Shown here: positions 22,764-31,469 of the stretch, in pieces
Layout: every line of letters starts with the position of its first letter
Position numbering within the stretch: the stretch's first letter is position 1
NCBI GenBank assembly: GCA_018384365.1
Contig: JAHAYX010000036.1
Location: forward strand, 1-38,917
Length of the DNA: 38,917 nt
Direction: 5' to 3'
Source: Clostridiaceae bacterium
Lineage (GTDB): Bacteria > Bacillota > Clostridia > Oscillospirales > QAMX01
Translations under genes and position numbers: made by a program
The notes under the pieces: generated by a model
What the model was told of the DNA's origin: nothing
Seen by the model: the letters and a program-made list of their open reading frames with translations, nothing else
Databases searched by the model: none

Positions 22764-23978
22764 TTATTCCTGAGAAATTGCGCCAAAGGCTGCCAATTCC
22801 GGAGTCCATGCCTGTTTTTCGCAGACCGCACGGCCCTGATAAACCCGGAAAGCCGCAAAAAGAAGTTCCTGCATCGAAGCCGTCAGCTTCAGCGGCTTCC
22901 TGACCAGGTACTGATTTTCTTCAAAAGCCGCAAGCCCTGTTTCATCTTCTATATGCAGCCAGACGCCGTCTGTATCCTCCTCATCCGCATCCATCAAATC
23001 GTCCGCCAGCTCATCCGACGCCATAATACGCTCGCCAAACGACATGCTGTCATCCAGCGGGAAAATCTCACGGTCACTCGCACAGACCCTCTCTGCATCA
23101 CCGCAGGGAGGCTGTACAGCAATCTGTTTCAGTTCCCGCGCAAGCGCCGCAATATGCCGGTCGTCGGTGCCGCAGCAGCCGCCGAAAACCGCCACGCCGC
23201 ACGCCGCAAAATCGCGCGTGTGCGACGCGAATTCTTCCGGTGTCAGGTGAAATACCGTACAGCCATTTTCCACGCATGGCAGGCCGGCGTTCGGCTTTAC
23301 AATCAGCGGTATCTGTGCATAAGGTGCGATTTCCCGAAGTACCGGAACCATTGCATCCGGGCCAACCGAACAGTTCAGACCGAACGCATCCACACCCATG
23401 CCTTGCAGCACCACCAGCGCGGCAGCCGCCGACGTCCCGGACAACATTCGTCCGCGTTCATCACAGGTGACGGTAATCCATACTGGTTTTTCGCTGACAC
23501 TGCGGATTGCCGTCACAGCGGCTCGCGCTTCAGCCAGCGACATGAGGGTTTCCACAATAAAAAAATCAACCCCCGCCGACTCCAATGCCTCTGCCTGCTC
23601 CCGGTAAACCTTCACGAAGTCCTCAAACGAAGCTTCTCCGAACGGTTTCAGGAATAATCCGAGGGACGTCATGTCGCCGCCGACCAGAATCTGCTCCCCT
23701 ACGGCGTCTCGTGAAAGTGCCACCAGCGCGCGGTTCATTTCCGTCACGCGGTCAGCCAGTCCATACCCCGCAAGCTTTACACGGTTGGCGCAAAAAGTCG
23801 GGGCATAAACGGCCTGTGAGCCTGCCTGAACGTACTTCTGCTGTATCGCGCGAAGGATATCCGGGTGCTCCAGCACCCACTGTTCTGTACAAACCCCTTC
23901 CGGCATACCGGCGGCGGAAAGCATCACGCCGGTCGAGCCATCCAGTACAAGCGGTAATGGAAAAGGAAACGGTTTCAT
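22764..23978 (-). CDS. Homocysteine S-methyltransferase-family protein with C-terminal extension
   Basis: The first about 290 of 404 residues form a homocysteine S-methyltransferase barrel: LVLDGSTGVML at the start, FGLNCSVGP with the first zinc Cys, and FGGCCGTDDRHI with the Cys pair. This domain transfers a methyl group to homocysteine, alone or as part of MetH. The remaining about 110 residues are acidic and belong to no domain I know. No cobalamin domain is present. It begins 14 nt after the S41 protease stop, with SD GAGGTG; two adjacent ATG codons (23981, 23978) are possible and the second has better spacing. Confidence 0.85.
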   Translation of the reverse strand: MKPFPFPLPLVLDGSTGVMLSAAGMPEGVCTEQWVLEHPDILRAIQQKYVQAGSQAVYAPTFCANRVKLAGYGLADRVTEMNRALVALSRDAVGEQILVGGDMTSLGLFLKPFGEASFEDFVKVYREQAEALESAGVDFFIVETLMSLAEARAAVTAIRSVSEKPVWITVTCDERGRMLSGTSAAAALVVLQGMGVDAFGLNCSVGPDAMVPVLREIAPYAQIPLIVKPNAGLPCVENGCTVFHLTPEEFASHTRDFAACGVAVFGGCCGTDDRHIAALARELKQIAVQPPCGDAERVCASDREIFPLDDSMSFGERIMASDELADDLMDADEEDTDGVWLHIEDETGLAAFEENQYLVRKPLKLTASMQELLFAAFRVYQGRAVCEKQAWTPELAAFGAISQE

Positions 23979-23994
23979 CATGGCACCTCTTTTC

Positions 23995-25509
23995 TTATGC
24001 AGCCGGCACTTCGGCTGCACGAATGATCTCATAGGCGGTTTCCAGCTGCGTATCCACAAAATATCGCGCCTCCGCCAGGCGGACAGTCATATTCTCCAGC
24101 AGCGCAAGCATTTCCGGCGCGGCGCCGTCGCATCCTGCCAGTTCCGCCACCCGCTCAACTGCAGTGGTAGTCACCTGATCCCACACGCCATCCGGCGTTT
24201 CAAAAAAATAGCCCAGGAGGAACAGGCGTTCCTCCATCGCTTCGATATCTGGCGCATCGCTTTCGGCTGTAATGCGGGACTTTGTTTGCAGCGGCAGCAG
24301 ATCGGGCAGCTCCGCCGGGGCGTATGTTTCCTCGACTTCCATAGTCGGCGTAATGCCAATGCCGTTATAACGCCCGGTTTTTGGAAGCTGGATATCAATC
24401 GTGGCAATGACAAGCACGTCCCCATAAAAATCCAGGATGGACAAACCGGTCCCTTTTCCATATGTCACCGTGCCAACCACAGGGTAACCACAATCCTTCA
24501 TGTACCCTGTGCAGACCTCTGCCGAACTACAGGTGTCTGCATTAGCAAGCACTACCACCTCGTCAAACGCCATGCCGACGCCGGTAGAAACGTGCTCAAT
24601 CGTTTCATTCCGCTTATCCTCCGTGAACATCAGGACCCCTTCTTCCGGCGTCAGCGCATCCAGCAGATGCACCAGCAGGGTGATCGTGCCGCCGCGGTTA
24701 TTCCGCATATCCAGGATCAGGCGGGAGGCGCCCGCTTCGCGGAAGTCCGCAAATGCCGCATCTACCAAGTCGTTGAAGTCGCTGCCGGAAAAAAGTGTGA
24801 CATTCAGATAAGCAATTTCTCCGTCAACGTGCCAATCGACATTCGGAATCACAACTTCCGCGGGGGTTAAATCAAACGTTAAAAGCGAGGCTTTACCCTC
24901 CCGCAAAACGGTTATGCTTCCGCCCTCTGCCGAAACAGTCTTTAAAAGATCGGAGGCGGTGTCATACGGCAAAGGACGGATATCTGTACCGTTAATGCAG
25001 GCGATCAGATCGCCCGGACGCACACCTGCCGCGCCGGCTGCCGAGTCCTCGTAAACATTCACCACGCGGATAAAAGGCTCGTAGGCAGAAATGACCATGC
25101 CAAGCCCACCATAATTCTCATTTTCCGGATAAAGCCGGTCATACTGCTCCTGAGAAAGCAGTTTCGAATACTTATCATACTGCGAAAGCATGTAATTGGC
25201 CAACGTATAGTAAGCATCCGGATCTTCCCGAAGCAGGCTGAGAAAGGCAGTCCGTATTTCAGAGGAAGAAGGTTCCTCCTCCGTTTCAAAACAGGTCTGG
25301 TAGGCAAACAGCATGGGGTTATCGCCCTCTTCCCAGTAAATCTGCCGTTTTTCAATGGTGTCGGCAAGTACCGTCAAGCGGTAATACTGCACGATCGGCC
25401 ATTTGGCAGCTGCCTGAATGAGAAAGGGCGCTGAAACAATAGCCGCGAGAAGAATCGCCGCGGCTACAAGGATTGAAATTTTCTGTTTCCGTGAAAATTT
25501 GCGCATCAT
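23995..25509 (-). CDS. S41-family C-terminal processing protease
   Basis: The 504-residue protein has an N-terminal membrane anchor (about 11-34), a PDZ domain (GGLGMVISAYEPFIRVVNV and AGVRPGDLIACINGTDI) and the S41 catalytic domain. The nucleophile Ser is in NADTCSSAEVCTGY and the catalytic Lys in VTYGKGTG, as in CtpA. A C-terminal peptidoglycan-binding-like segment (LFLLGYFFETPDGVWDQVT) follows. It likely acts outside the membrane on unknown substrates. The SD is weak. It lies 22 nt after argS in the same operon. Confidence 0.9.
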   Translation of the reverse strand: MMRKFSRKQKISILVAAAILLAAIVSAPFLIQAAAKWPIVQYYRLTVLADTIEKRQIYWEEGDNPMLFAYQTCFETEEEPSSSEIRTAFLSLLREDPDAYYTLANYMLSQYDKYSKLLSQEQYDRLYPENENYGGLGMVISAYEPFIRVVNVYEDSAAGAAGVRPGDLIACINGTDIRPLPYDTASDLLKTVSAEGGSITVLREGKASLLTFDLTPAEVVIPNVDWHVDGEIAYLNVTLFSGSDFNDLVDAAFADFREAGASRLILDMRNNRGGTITLLVHLLDALTPEEGVLMFTEDKRNETIEHVSTGVGMAFDEVVVLANADTCSSAEVCTGYMKDCGYPVVGTVTYGKGTGLSILDFYGDVLVIATIDIQLPKTGRYNGIGITPTMEVEETYAPAELPDLLPLQTKSRITAESDAPDIEAMEERLFLLGYFFETPDGVWDQVTTTAVERVAELAGCDGAAPEMLALLENMTVRLAEARYFVDTQLETAYEIIRAAEVPAA

Positions 25510-25531
25510 AAGAAAACCATTTCAAAACGGC

Positions 25532-27223
25532 TTACATGCTTTCCGGAGCATTGACGCCAATCACGTCAAGCGCCATGGCAAGCACATCACGTGTTGCGGA
25601 AGCAAGTTTCAAGCGGGCAGCCATCAGCTCCGGCTCTGCGCCGCGGATGCGGCAGGCATTATAGAAGCGATGGAAGTCACCCGCAGTCTCGATCAGATAT
25701 TTATTGACGCGGGAAGGATCGCGGTCACGTGCCGCGCCGGCAATGTCGTCCGGCAGAGCCGCCAGCTTTTTAATGAGCGCCAGCTCCTCCGGAGCCGTCA
25801 GCAGCTCCAGCTTTGCATCCGCAGCAGCAGGTACCGCAACGCCGTCACCCGCAAGCATTTTGATCAGGCTGCAGATACGTGCATGGGCATACTGGACGTA
25901 ATACACCGGGTTCTCGCTGTCCTGACGAACGGCCAGATCCAGATCAAAGTCAATCAGCGTATCCGGCTGACGCATATTAAAGAAGAAACGTGCCGCGTCA
26001 ACGGAGATTTCATCCAGCAGGTCGGAAAGGCTGATCGTCTTGCCGGTACGTTTGGACATACGGACGATCTCGCCATTGCGCATCAGGTTGACAAACTGCA
26101 TCAGAACAATTTCGAGACGGTCCGGATCCACGCCGATTGCGCTGCATCCGGCCTTCAGACGTGCGACATGGCCATGATGGTCCGCGCCCCATACATTGAT
26201 GACCTTATCAAAGCCGCGGTCGATAAACTTATTGCGGTGATACGCAATGTCAACCGCAAAGTAGGTATAGAAACCATTCGCACGGCGCAGGACGTCGTCC
26301 TTTTCACAGCCGAACTGCGTAGTGCGCAGCCAAATGGCGCCATCCTTCTCATACGTATAGCCTTTTTCCGTCAGGTAATCCACCGTATCGCGCACCGCGC
26401 CGCTTTCATGCAGTGTGGTTTCGGAGAACCAGACATCGTACTGGATACCATACCGGGCCAGATCGCTCTTCATCTTCGGAATATTATTGCCCAGGCCGAA
26501 CTGAATCAATGCATTGCGGCGTTCCTCCGATGGGGCGTTGTGATATTCCTCGCCGTGCGCCTCCTTGAATGCAGCCGCCAGTTCACGGATGTCATCGCCG
26601 TGATACCCGTCGTCCGGGAAAGGCGTATCGGCAGTTTCCGGATACAGCTGCAGGAAACGCGCCTCCAGAGAACGGCCGAAATTATCCACCTGGTTGCCTG
26701 CGTCGTTTATCAGGAACTCACGCGTGACTTCCGCGCCGGAAAGCTCCAGCACGCTGGCCAGACAGTCGCCCAGCACACCGCCGCGGGCATTGCCCATGTG
26801 CATCGGGCCGGTGGGGTTGGCGGAAACGAACTCCACCATGATCTTCTGTCCCGCATACCCGTTCGTCTTTGCAAAATCCCGGCCTTCCCCTTCAATCGCC
26901 GACAGCACCTCGCGATACCAGCGGGAACCAAGACGGAAATTGATAAAGCCTGCTCCGGCAATCTCAACTGAATCAAAGAATGTGCCCTCCAGCGAAAGAG
27001 CGGCGCAAACGGCCTCCGCAATCTTACGCGGTGCCATGTGCAGCTTCTTGGCCGCCGCCATGGCAAAGGTACAGGAATAATCGCCGTGCGCGGCGTCGCG
27101 CGGGATTTCAACCGGGAAAGTCAGATCTTCCGAAAAAGGCAGCGAGCCGGTTTCCACCGCCTGCTGATAAGCCGCTTCAGTCAATGCGGCAATCGTTTCT
27201 TTTGCCAGCTGTATATAATTCAT
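25532..27223 (-). CDS. argS: Arginyl-tRNA synthetase
   Basis: The 563-residue class I synthetase charges tRNA-Arg. The N-terminal additional domain (YSCTFAMAAAKKLHMAPRKIA) is followed by the HIGH motif variant HMGNARGG after ANPTGP. RMSKRTGKTISLSDL carries the KMSKS-like loop, and the C-terminal anticodon-binding domain ends with the family-typical ALDVIGVNAPESM. SD GGAGG lies just before the ATG. It follows the DUF1934 gene by 57 nt, the same neighbour as in Bacillus. Confidence 0.98.
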   Translation of the reverse strand: MNYIQLAKETIAALTEAAYQQAVETGSLPFSEDLTFPVEIPRDAAHGDYSCTFAMAAAKKLHMAPRKIAEAVCAALSLEGTFFDSVEIAGAGFINFRLGSRWYREVLSAIEGEGRDFAKTNGYAGQKIMVEFVSANPTGPMHMGNARGGVLGDCLASVLELSGAEVTREFLINDAGNQVDNFGRSLEARFLQLYPETADTPFPDDGYHGDDIRELAAAFKEAHGEEYHNAPSEERRNALIQFGLGNNIPKMKSDLARYGIQYDVWFSETTLHESGAVRDTVDYLTEKGYTYEKDGAIWLRTTQFGCEKDDVLRRANGFYTYFAVDIAYHRNKFIDRGFDKVINVWGADHHGHVARLKAGCSAIGVDPDRLEIVLMQFVNLMRNGEIVRMSKRTGKTISLSDLLDEISVDAARFFFNMRQPDTLIDFDLDLAVRQDSENPVYYVQYAHARICSLIKMLAGDGVAVPAAADAKLELLTAPEELALIKKLAALPDDIAGAARDRDPSRVNKYLIETAGDFHRFYNACRIRGAEPELMAARLKLASATRDVLAMALDVIGVNAPESM

Positions 27224-27280
27224 ACTTCCTCCGTATTACTCGTAATAGCCGGGATCCGGAATCCCGGCGGAATTTCATTC

Positions 27281-27718
27281 TCAGGATTTCAGTTCTCCGG
27301 CCTCTTTTACCTGGATTTTGAACAGGTTTTCGCCTGTCAATACATGGTCCACCTCGATCGAATAATCAATAAAAAGATCGCCGCCGGAGTCCGTCATGCT
27401 GTTGCGCACATCCCGGGCAGAAACCGCAATGGTCAAAGAGCCGAATTCGGTATTATAAATACCGAAATGCCGCTGGCCCTTTTCAAAGATCATCTGCGTG
27501 GGATACATCCCGTTGCGCATCAGTGTTACGCGCTTGTCCTCCACCTTGAGCGTGGTGGTAATCCCCTCCATCCCTGTCAGTTCGCTTTCCTTATACATGA
27601 TATAATAACTGCCGTTTTTTCGATATAAGCGCCCGGCCGTTTTTAATTCTATGACCTCGCCGTCCGCGTCATCGTACTTTGGGCAGCCGTTGATCTGTAT
27701 AATCACGTCCTTGCGCAT
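27281..27718 (-). CDS. DUF1934 (YwiB-like) protein
   Basis: The 145-residue protein matches DUF1934/YwiB: KDVIIQINGCPKYDDADGEVIEL at the start, GSYYIMYKES, and a closing IDYSIEVDHVLTGEN. It is a predicted lipocalin-like beta barrel of unknown role, usually beside argS, as here. ATG at 27718 is 6 nt after AGGTG; GTG at 27727 is possible but less well spaced. First gene of the argS operon. Confidence 0.88.
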   Translation of the reverse strand: MRKDVIIQINGCPKYDDADGEVIELKTAGRLYRKNGSYYIMYKESELTGMEGITTTLKVEDKRVTLMRNGMYPTQMIFEKGQRHFGIYNTEFGSLTIAVSARDVRNSMTDSGGDLFIDYSIEVDHVLTGENLFKIQVKEAGELKS

Positions 27719-27774
27719 ACCGTACACCTGCCTTTGATATCGGATAATTCCGATAAGATGATAAGTCAGTATGA

Positions 27775-27803
27775 ATTATACACTAATCTTGGCACGGATG
27801 CAA
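27775..27803 (-). promoter_or_regulatory. Promoter of the DUF1934-argS operon
   Basis: On the minus strand TTGCAT (27798-27803), 17 nt, TATAAT (27775-27780). Confidence 0.75.
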
Positions 27804-27863
27804 CGTCCAACATTCCCTTTCCCGGCCTGTCACAGCGCTTTTTTTGTATATTTCGCACATTAC

Positions 27864-27892
27864 TTGACATAAAACCTTAATTGGCATATAAT
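27864..27892 (+). promoter_or_regulatory. Consensus promoter of the GDPD gene
   Basis: TTGACA (27864-27869), 17 nt, TATAAT (27887-27892). Confidence 0.93.
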
Positions 27893-27911
27893 CCGCTTGA
27901 GGTGTCGATCT

Positions 27912-28859
27912 ATGACAGTTTTCATCAGTATCATTCTTTTTGTCATTTTGTTCTTTATCCTGTGGCTTCTGCTCATCTGCCCCTCCGATACGGCTGCCGA
28001 TCAGACGGCGCCGTTTTCCGGCCATGCCTTCGCGCACCGCGGGCTGCACAGCCAGGCGGAACATGTCCCGGAAAATTCCCTTCCTGCATTCCGCCGGGCG
28101 GTGGAACACGGCTATGGCATTGAACTGGATATTGCGCTTTCCCGGGATCATCAGGTCGTCGTTTTCCACGATGACACTCTGTCGCGCGTTTGCGGCGTCT
28201 CGGGACGGGTTGACGAATATGACTATGCGGATCTGCAAAAGCTGTCCTTATCTGGCACGCAGGAGTACATTCCGCTCTTTTCCGAGGTATTGGCTCTGGT
28301 TGCGGGCCAGGTTCCGCTGATTGTGGAATTCAAACATACCGCGGACAATCCGACACTGGTGCGTCTGGCTTTGGAATTGCTGGATGCTTACGACGGGCCT
28401 TACTGTGTGGAGTCATTCAATCCGTTTCTGGTCAGCCGTGTGCGGCGCGCCCGTCCAAAGCTCTTCTGCGGGCAGCTGGCCTGCCATGCGCCAAAGGCCG
28501 CAAACCGTTTCTTGTCATTTCTGCTGCAGAATCTGCTGCTCAACTGCATATCCCGTCCGCATTTTATTGCGTATGACCATACACAGATGCAGAATCTTTC
28601 CTACCGTGCAGCCGTAAAGCTCCTGCACGCAGTGCCGGTTGCATGGACCGTCCGTTCCGAAGAGGAGTTTTACCGCAATTTTGATTCCGGCATTGACATT
28701 CAGATTTTTGAGGGGTTCCTGCCTCCGGCAATTCTGGAGGAAGGCGATCCGGACGACGGATCCGCTGGGAAATCGACGCAGGAAGAACCGGAAGCCGATG
28801 TACCTCCCCATTCCGAAAACACCGCATCCATCACGCCCCTTCACGGCGACAAAAAGTAA
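27912..28859 (+). CDS. Glycerophosphodiester phosphodiesterase-family protein
   Basis: The 315-residue protein begins with a membrane anchor (about 3-23), then the GDPD barrel: AHRGLHS, PENSLPAFRRAVEHGYGIELDI, and VVVFHDDTLSRVCG, which hold the catalytic His and the metal-binding Glu/Asp. VEFKHT supplies a further Glu/Lys pair. It hydrolyses glycerophosphodiesters, or possibly teichoic-acid-like polymers, at the membrane. The last 40 residues are acidic and disordered. SD GAGGTG precedes ATG 27912. It is followed by a 33-codon membrane peptide gene 9 nt later. Confidence 0.92.
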   Translation: MTVFISIILFVILFFILWLLLICPSDTAADQTAPFSGHAFAHRGLHSQAEHVPENSLPAFRRAVEHGYGIELDIALSRDHQVVVFHDDTLSRVCGVSGRVDEYDYADLQKLSLSGTQEYIPLFSEVLALVAGQVPLIVEFKHTADNPTLVRLALELLDAYDGPYCVESFNPFLVSRVRRARPKLFCGQLACHAPKAANRFLSFLLQNLLLNCISRPHFIAYDHTQMQNLSYRAAVKLLHAVPVAWTVRSEEEFYRNFDSGIDIQIFEGFLPPAILEEGDPDDGSAGKSTQEEPEADVPPHSENTASITPLHGDKK

Positions 28860-28868
28860 GGAGAACGC

Positions 28869-28970
28869 ATGAAGAAAAAGCCCATTTCCCGTCAGGTCAT
28901 CTTTTTTCTATGCTGCATTGTGCTCTGCCTGATTGTGGCAGTTTGCTTTGCGCTGAAGCCCCAGATGTAA
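28869..28970 (+). CDS. 33-residue single-pass membrane peptide
   Basis: AAGGAGA precedes ATG 28869. The product is basic at the start (MKKKPISRQ), then a cysteine-containing hydrophobic helix (FFLCCIVLCLIVAVCFAL) and a short end. It follows the GDPD gene by 9 nt and ends before a terminator. Function is unknown. It is in the same frame as the truncated spoVAD, separated by its TAA. Confidence 0.6.
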   Translation: MKKKPISRQVIFFLCCIVLCLIVAVCFALKPQM

Positions 28971-28989
28971 ACGCATCAAGGAAACATAC

Positions 28990-29030
28990 AAAGCCCTGTC
29001 AGAACGATATCCGCTCTGACAGGGCTTTCT
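28990..29030 (+). terminator. Terminator of the GDPD unit
   Basis: AAAGCCCTGTCAGA (28990-29003) pairs with TCTGACAGGGCTTT (29015-29028), then CTTG. Confidence 0.85.
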
Positions 29031-29033
29031 TGT

Positions 29034-29444
29034 GCAGAAATACGTGCGGCACCTGCCGCCTATGACACAATATCGGCGTTTTTTCGGGACACCATGTCTT
29101 CTCCCGCCGATTACGATCTGATTCTGACAGGCGATTTGGGCGAAGTTGGGCGCAATATCCTGATCGACGCCTTTGCAGATGACGGTATTGACATTGCAGG
29201 CGTCTACCGTGACTGTGGGTGCCTGATCTACAATCCGCAGGAACAGGATACGCACGCAGGCGGATCCGGCTGCGGATGCAGCGCCTCGGTGCTCTGCGGG
29301 CACATCCTGAATGGTATGCTTGCCGGCCGCTGGCACCGTATCCTTTTCTGTGCGACCGGTGCGCTGATGAGCCCGCTTGCCATCCAGCAGGGCGAAAGCA
29401 TCCCCTCCGTCTGTCATCTGCTGGAAATCTGTTCGACACGCTGA
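29034..29444 (+). pseudogene. spoVAD: C-terminal fragment of stage V sporulation protein AD
   Basis: The readable part (APAAYDTISAFFRDT, then DYDLILTGDLGEVG, VYRDCGCLIY, HAGGSGCGCSA, LFCATGALMSP, QQGESIPSVCH) is the C-terminal third of SpoVAD, a thiolase-fold protein of about 335-340 residues for dipicolinic-acid uptake into the spore. Similarity begins just past a terminator at 29030. No N-terminal two thirds and no spoVAC are found upstream. Only an ATG at 29094 without SD could start it. The stop TGA overlaps the spoVAE SD, as expected for an intact operon end. This is a deletion remnant. Confidence 0.85.
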
Positions 29445-29452
29445 GGTGTATG

Positions 29453-29809
29453 ATGATTTATTTCAAAGCTTTTCTGGTCGGCGGCGCGCTGTGCGCCATC
29501 GGACAAGTTCTGATTGACAAAACAAAAATGACACCTGCCAGGATCCTGGTGATTTATGTTCTGGCAGGAATTTTTCTGACGGGTATCGGTGTGTACGAAC
29601 CGCTCGTCAACTGGGCAGGAGCAGGCGCCACCGTTCCCATTATCGGGTTCGGCTATCTGCTTGCAAACGGCGTGCGTGAAGCGGTTGCCGCCCATGGGCT
29701 GCTTGGCGTTTTGATGGGAGGTGTGCGCGCGGCCGCAGTCGGGATCAGCGCATCGGTCTTTTTCGGTTACCTGATCGCGCTGGTGTTTAAGCCCGGCGAC
29801 AAATCGTAA
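29453..29809 (+). CDS. spoVAE: Stage V sporulation protein AE
   Basis: The 118-residue membrane protein has four helices. YFKAFLVGGALCAIGQVLID, the ARILVIYVLAG segment, VPIIGFGYLLANGVREAV and the closing LIALVFKP match SpoVAE (the SpoVAEb type). It belongs to the SpoVA dipicolinate channel of the spore membrane. GAGGTG lies 4 nt before ATG 29453; a preceding ATG at 29450 is too close. Its normal partner genes spoVAC and full spoVAD are missing here, so whether it is expressed is doubtful. Confidence 0.92.
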   Translation: MIYFKAFLVGGALCAIGQVLIDKTKMTPARILVIYVLAGIFLTGIGVYEPLVNWAGAGATVPIIGFGYLLANGVREAVAAHGLLGVLMGGVRAAAVGISASVFFGYLIALVFKPGDKS

Positions 29810-30289
29810 TCATTTATGATACTGCGACCCGCTGTTTATCGAAAACGCGCGATAGATCTGTTCCAGCAGCATCACACGAAACAAATGGTGCGGAAACGTC
29901 ATCTGCGAAAAGGATAAACGCAGTGCAGCCTCCCGTTTCAGGTTTTCATCCAGTCCGTGCGAGCCGCCAACCAGGAAACAAAGCTTATCCGTTGTTTGCG
30001 CGACTGCTTCCAGTTTTGCCGCAAAGGCTTCGCTCGTCATGCCCTTTCCTTCCACGCACAGCGCCACCGTACAGGCGCCGCGCGGAATCGCTGCGCGCAC
30101 CGCGTCGGACTCGCGCCGCAGCGCTTCGGCGATCTGCGCCGCAGACGGGCGCTCCGGCAGCCGCTGTTCCTCCAGCTGTACAACCTCCGCCCGGCAAAAA
30201 CGGGAAAGACGTTTCAGATATTCGCTGCAAAGCTCCGCATATTCACGTTCCTTCAGTTTTCCAACACAAATCACTTTAACAGTCAGCAT
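29810..30289 (-). CDS. rlmH: 23S rRNA (pseudouridine1915-N3)-methyltransferase RlmH
   Basis: The 159-residue SPOUT methyltransferase modifies pseudouridine 1915 in helix 69 of 23S rRNA. The knot motifs are present: FLVGGSHGLDE, LSFSQMTFPHHLFRVMLLEQIYRAF and the invariant end YHK. Length is exact. The SD GAGGA is 12-13 nt from the ATG, slightly far. It is convergent with spoVAE (no gap) and divergent from the TauE/SafE pair. Confidence 0.97.
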   Translation of the reverse strand: MLTVKVICVGKLKEREYAELCSEYLKRLSRFCRAEVVQLEEQRLPERPSAAQIAEALRRESDAVRAAIPRGACTVALCVEGKGMTSEAFAAKLEAVAQTTDKLCFLVGGSHGLDENLKREAALRLSFSQMTFPHHLFRVMLLEQIYRAFSINSGSQYHK

Positions 30290-30310
30290 TTTATTACAAT
30301 ATCCTCGGTA

Positions 30311-30676
30311 ATGATGATGAAGAAGAAATGGATCTGCGCTCTTTCCGGTGCTCTCACCGGTATTGTCAACGGTTTGTTCGGCGCCGGCGGCGGGCTGATT
30401 CTTGTCCCGCTCCTGATCCGTGCCGCAAAGCTGGAGGCACGCCGTGCGCTTCCCACATCCGTATTTATCATTCTCCCCATGTGTGCGGTTTCGGCAGCAC
30501 GTTATCTTGCGCGGGAGAATATCGGGCTTCAACCGCTGCTTCCCTACCTCGCGGGCGGACTTGCAGGCGGCATTCTTGCCGGCCTGACATTTGACAGGTT
30601 TCCCGTCACCTGGCTGCGGCGTATTTTGGGCGTATTCATTCTGTACGCCGGTGTAAAGATGGTGTTTCAACTGTAA
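30311..30676 (+). CDS. Half-length TauE/SafE-family membrane protein A
   Basis: The 121-residue protein has four helices and the glycine-rich GIVNGLFGAGGGLILVPLLI opening of the TauE/SafE anion-exporter family. That family is usually about 250 residues made of two such halves. Three ATG codons in a row (30311, 30314, 30317) are possible and no good SD is visible. It shares one base with the next gene (TAATG), so the two halves are coupled. Confidence 0.8.
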   Translation: MMMKKKWICALSGALTGIVNGLFGAGGGLILVPLLIRAAKLEARRALPTSVFIILPMCAVSAARYLARENIGLQPLLPYLAGGLAGGILAGLTFDRFPVTWLRRILGVFILYAGVKMVFQL

Positions 30677-31080
30677 TGCCAAACATATCCTGGATCCTTG
30701 CTTTTCTGCTTTCCGCCGCAACGGGCGTTCTGTCCGGTTACGGTATCGGCGGCGGCACCTTACTCATCCTGGTGCTCGTTCTGTTCTGCGGCTCCTCACA
30801 GAGCGCAGCGCAGGCAATCAATCTGAGTTATTTTCTGCCCACGGCAGGCGCTTCGCTGTGTTTTCACGCGAAGGACAGCCGCATTGACTGGCAGGCGTTC
30901 TGGCCGGCAGTGACGGCAGGAATAATAACGGCGGCGCTTGCCTCCTGGCTCGCGCCGCACATCGATACCGGTATCATAAAAAGGCTTTTCGGCGGCATAC
31001 TCTGCTATGTGGGCATCCGCGAAGTCTTTGCAAAAGCAAAACCGCACAAATCCCCTCAGCGGGAGGAAAAATCCAGGTAG
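30676..31080 (+). CDS. Half-length TauE/SafE-family membrane protein B
   Basis: The 134-residue protein repeats the family half: TGVLSGYGIGGGTLLILVLVL, then INLSYFLPTAGASL, and a last helix IIKRLFGGILCYVGIREVF, ending in a basic tail. It probably pairs with protein A to form a complete transporter, perhaps for sulfur-containing or other organic anions; the substrate is not known. Its end overlaps the convergent ruvX by 25 bases. Confidence 0.8.
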   Translation: MPNISWILAFLLSAATGVLSGYGIGGGTLLILVLVLFCGSSQSAAQAINLSYFLPTAGASLCFHAKDSRIDWQAFWPAVTAGIITAALASWLAPHIDTGIIKRLFGGILCYVGIREVFAKAKPHKSPQREEKSR

Positions 31081-31469
31081 CTCTGGAGTATCAGAGAAGC
31101 TGCCACAGCGTCCACCAGACGTTTTTGCTTCTTCCGCTTTTTCCCTGCGTCAGAGAGAATACGGTTCGCGTCAACAGAGGTCAGGCGCTCATCCCACAGC
31201 ACAACCTCCACCTGGACACGCTCGCGCAGCAGGCCGGCAAACGCTTCCGCCTTTGCCACACGGTCACCGGCCGTACCATTCATATTGAGCGGGCGGCCCA
31301 CCACAATGCGCCCGGCTTCGTGTTCGCGTGCCGCCGCCGCAACCAAATCCGCGCAGCGGACCGGATCGTGCATATCAATGACGCCTGTATACCCCGTAAT
31401 AAACCCGGTCGGGTCCGACACAGCGATGCCGGTATGGGCATCGCCGTAGTCCACAGCCATAATTCTCAT
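31056..31469 (-). CDS. ruvX: Holliday-junction resolvase-like RuvX (YqgF)
   Basis: The 137-residue RNase H-fold protein begins [19 protein letters not shown], contains [16 protein letters not shown] and [15 protein letters not shown], and ends [19 protein letters not shown]-like. These are the YqgF acidic residues and motif order. It acts in 16S rRNA 5'-end processing or junction resolution. Its ATG overlaps the hydratase stop by four bases, so it is the second gene of that unit. Confidence 0.94.
   Translation of the reverse strand: MRIMAVDYGDAHTGIAVSDPTGFITGYTGVIDMHDPVRCADLVAAAAREHEAGRIVVGRPLNMNGTAGDRVAKAEAFAGLLRERVQVEVVLWDERLTSVDANRILSDAGKKRKKQKRLVDAVAASLILQSYLDFSSR

Noticed and set aside
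28971-29093. Stop-codon read-through joining the 33-residue peptide and the SpoVAD tail
   Set aside because: They share a frame, but a strong terminator lies between and the intervening residues do not resemble SpoVAD.
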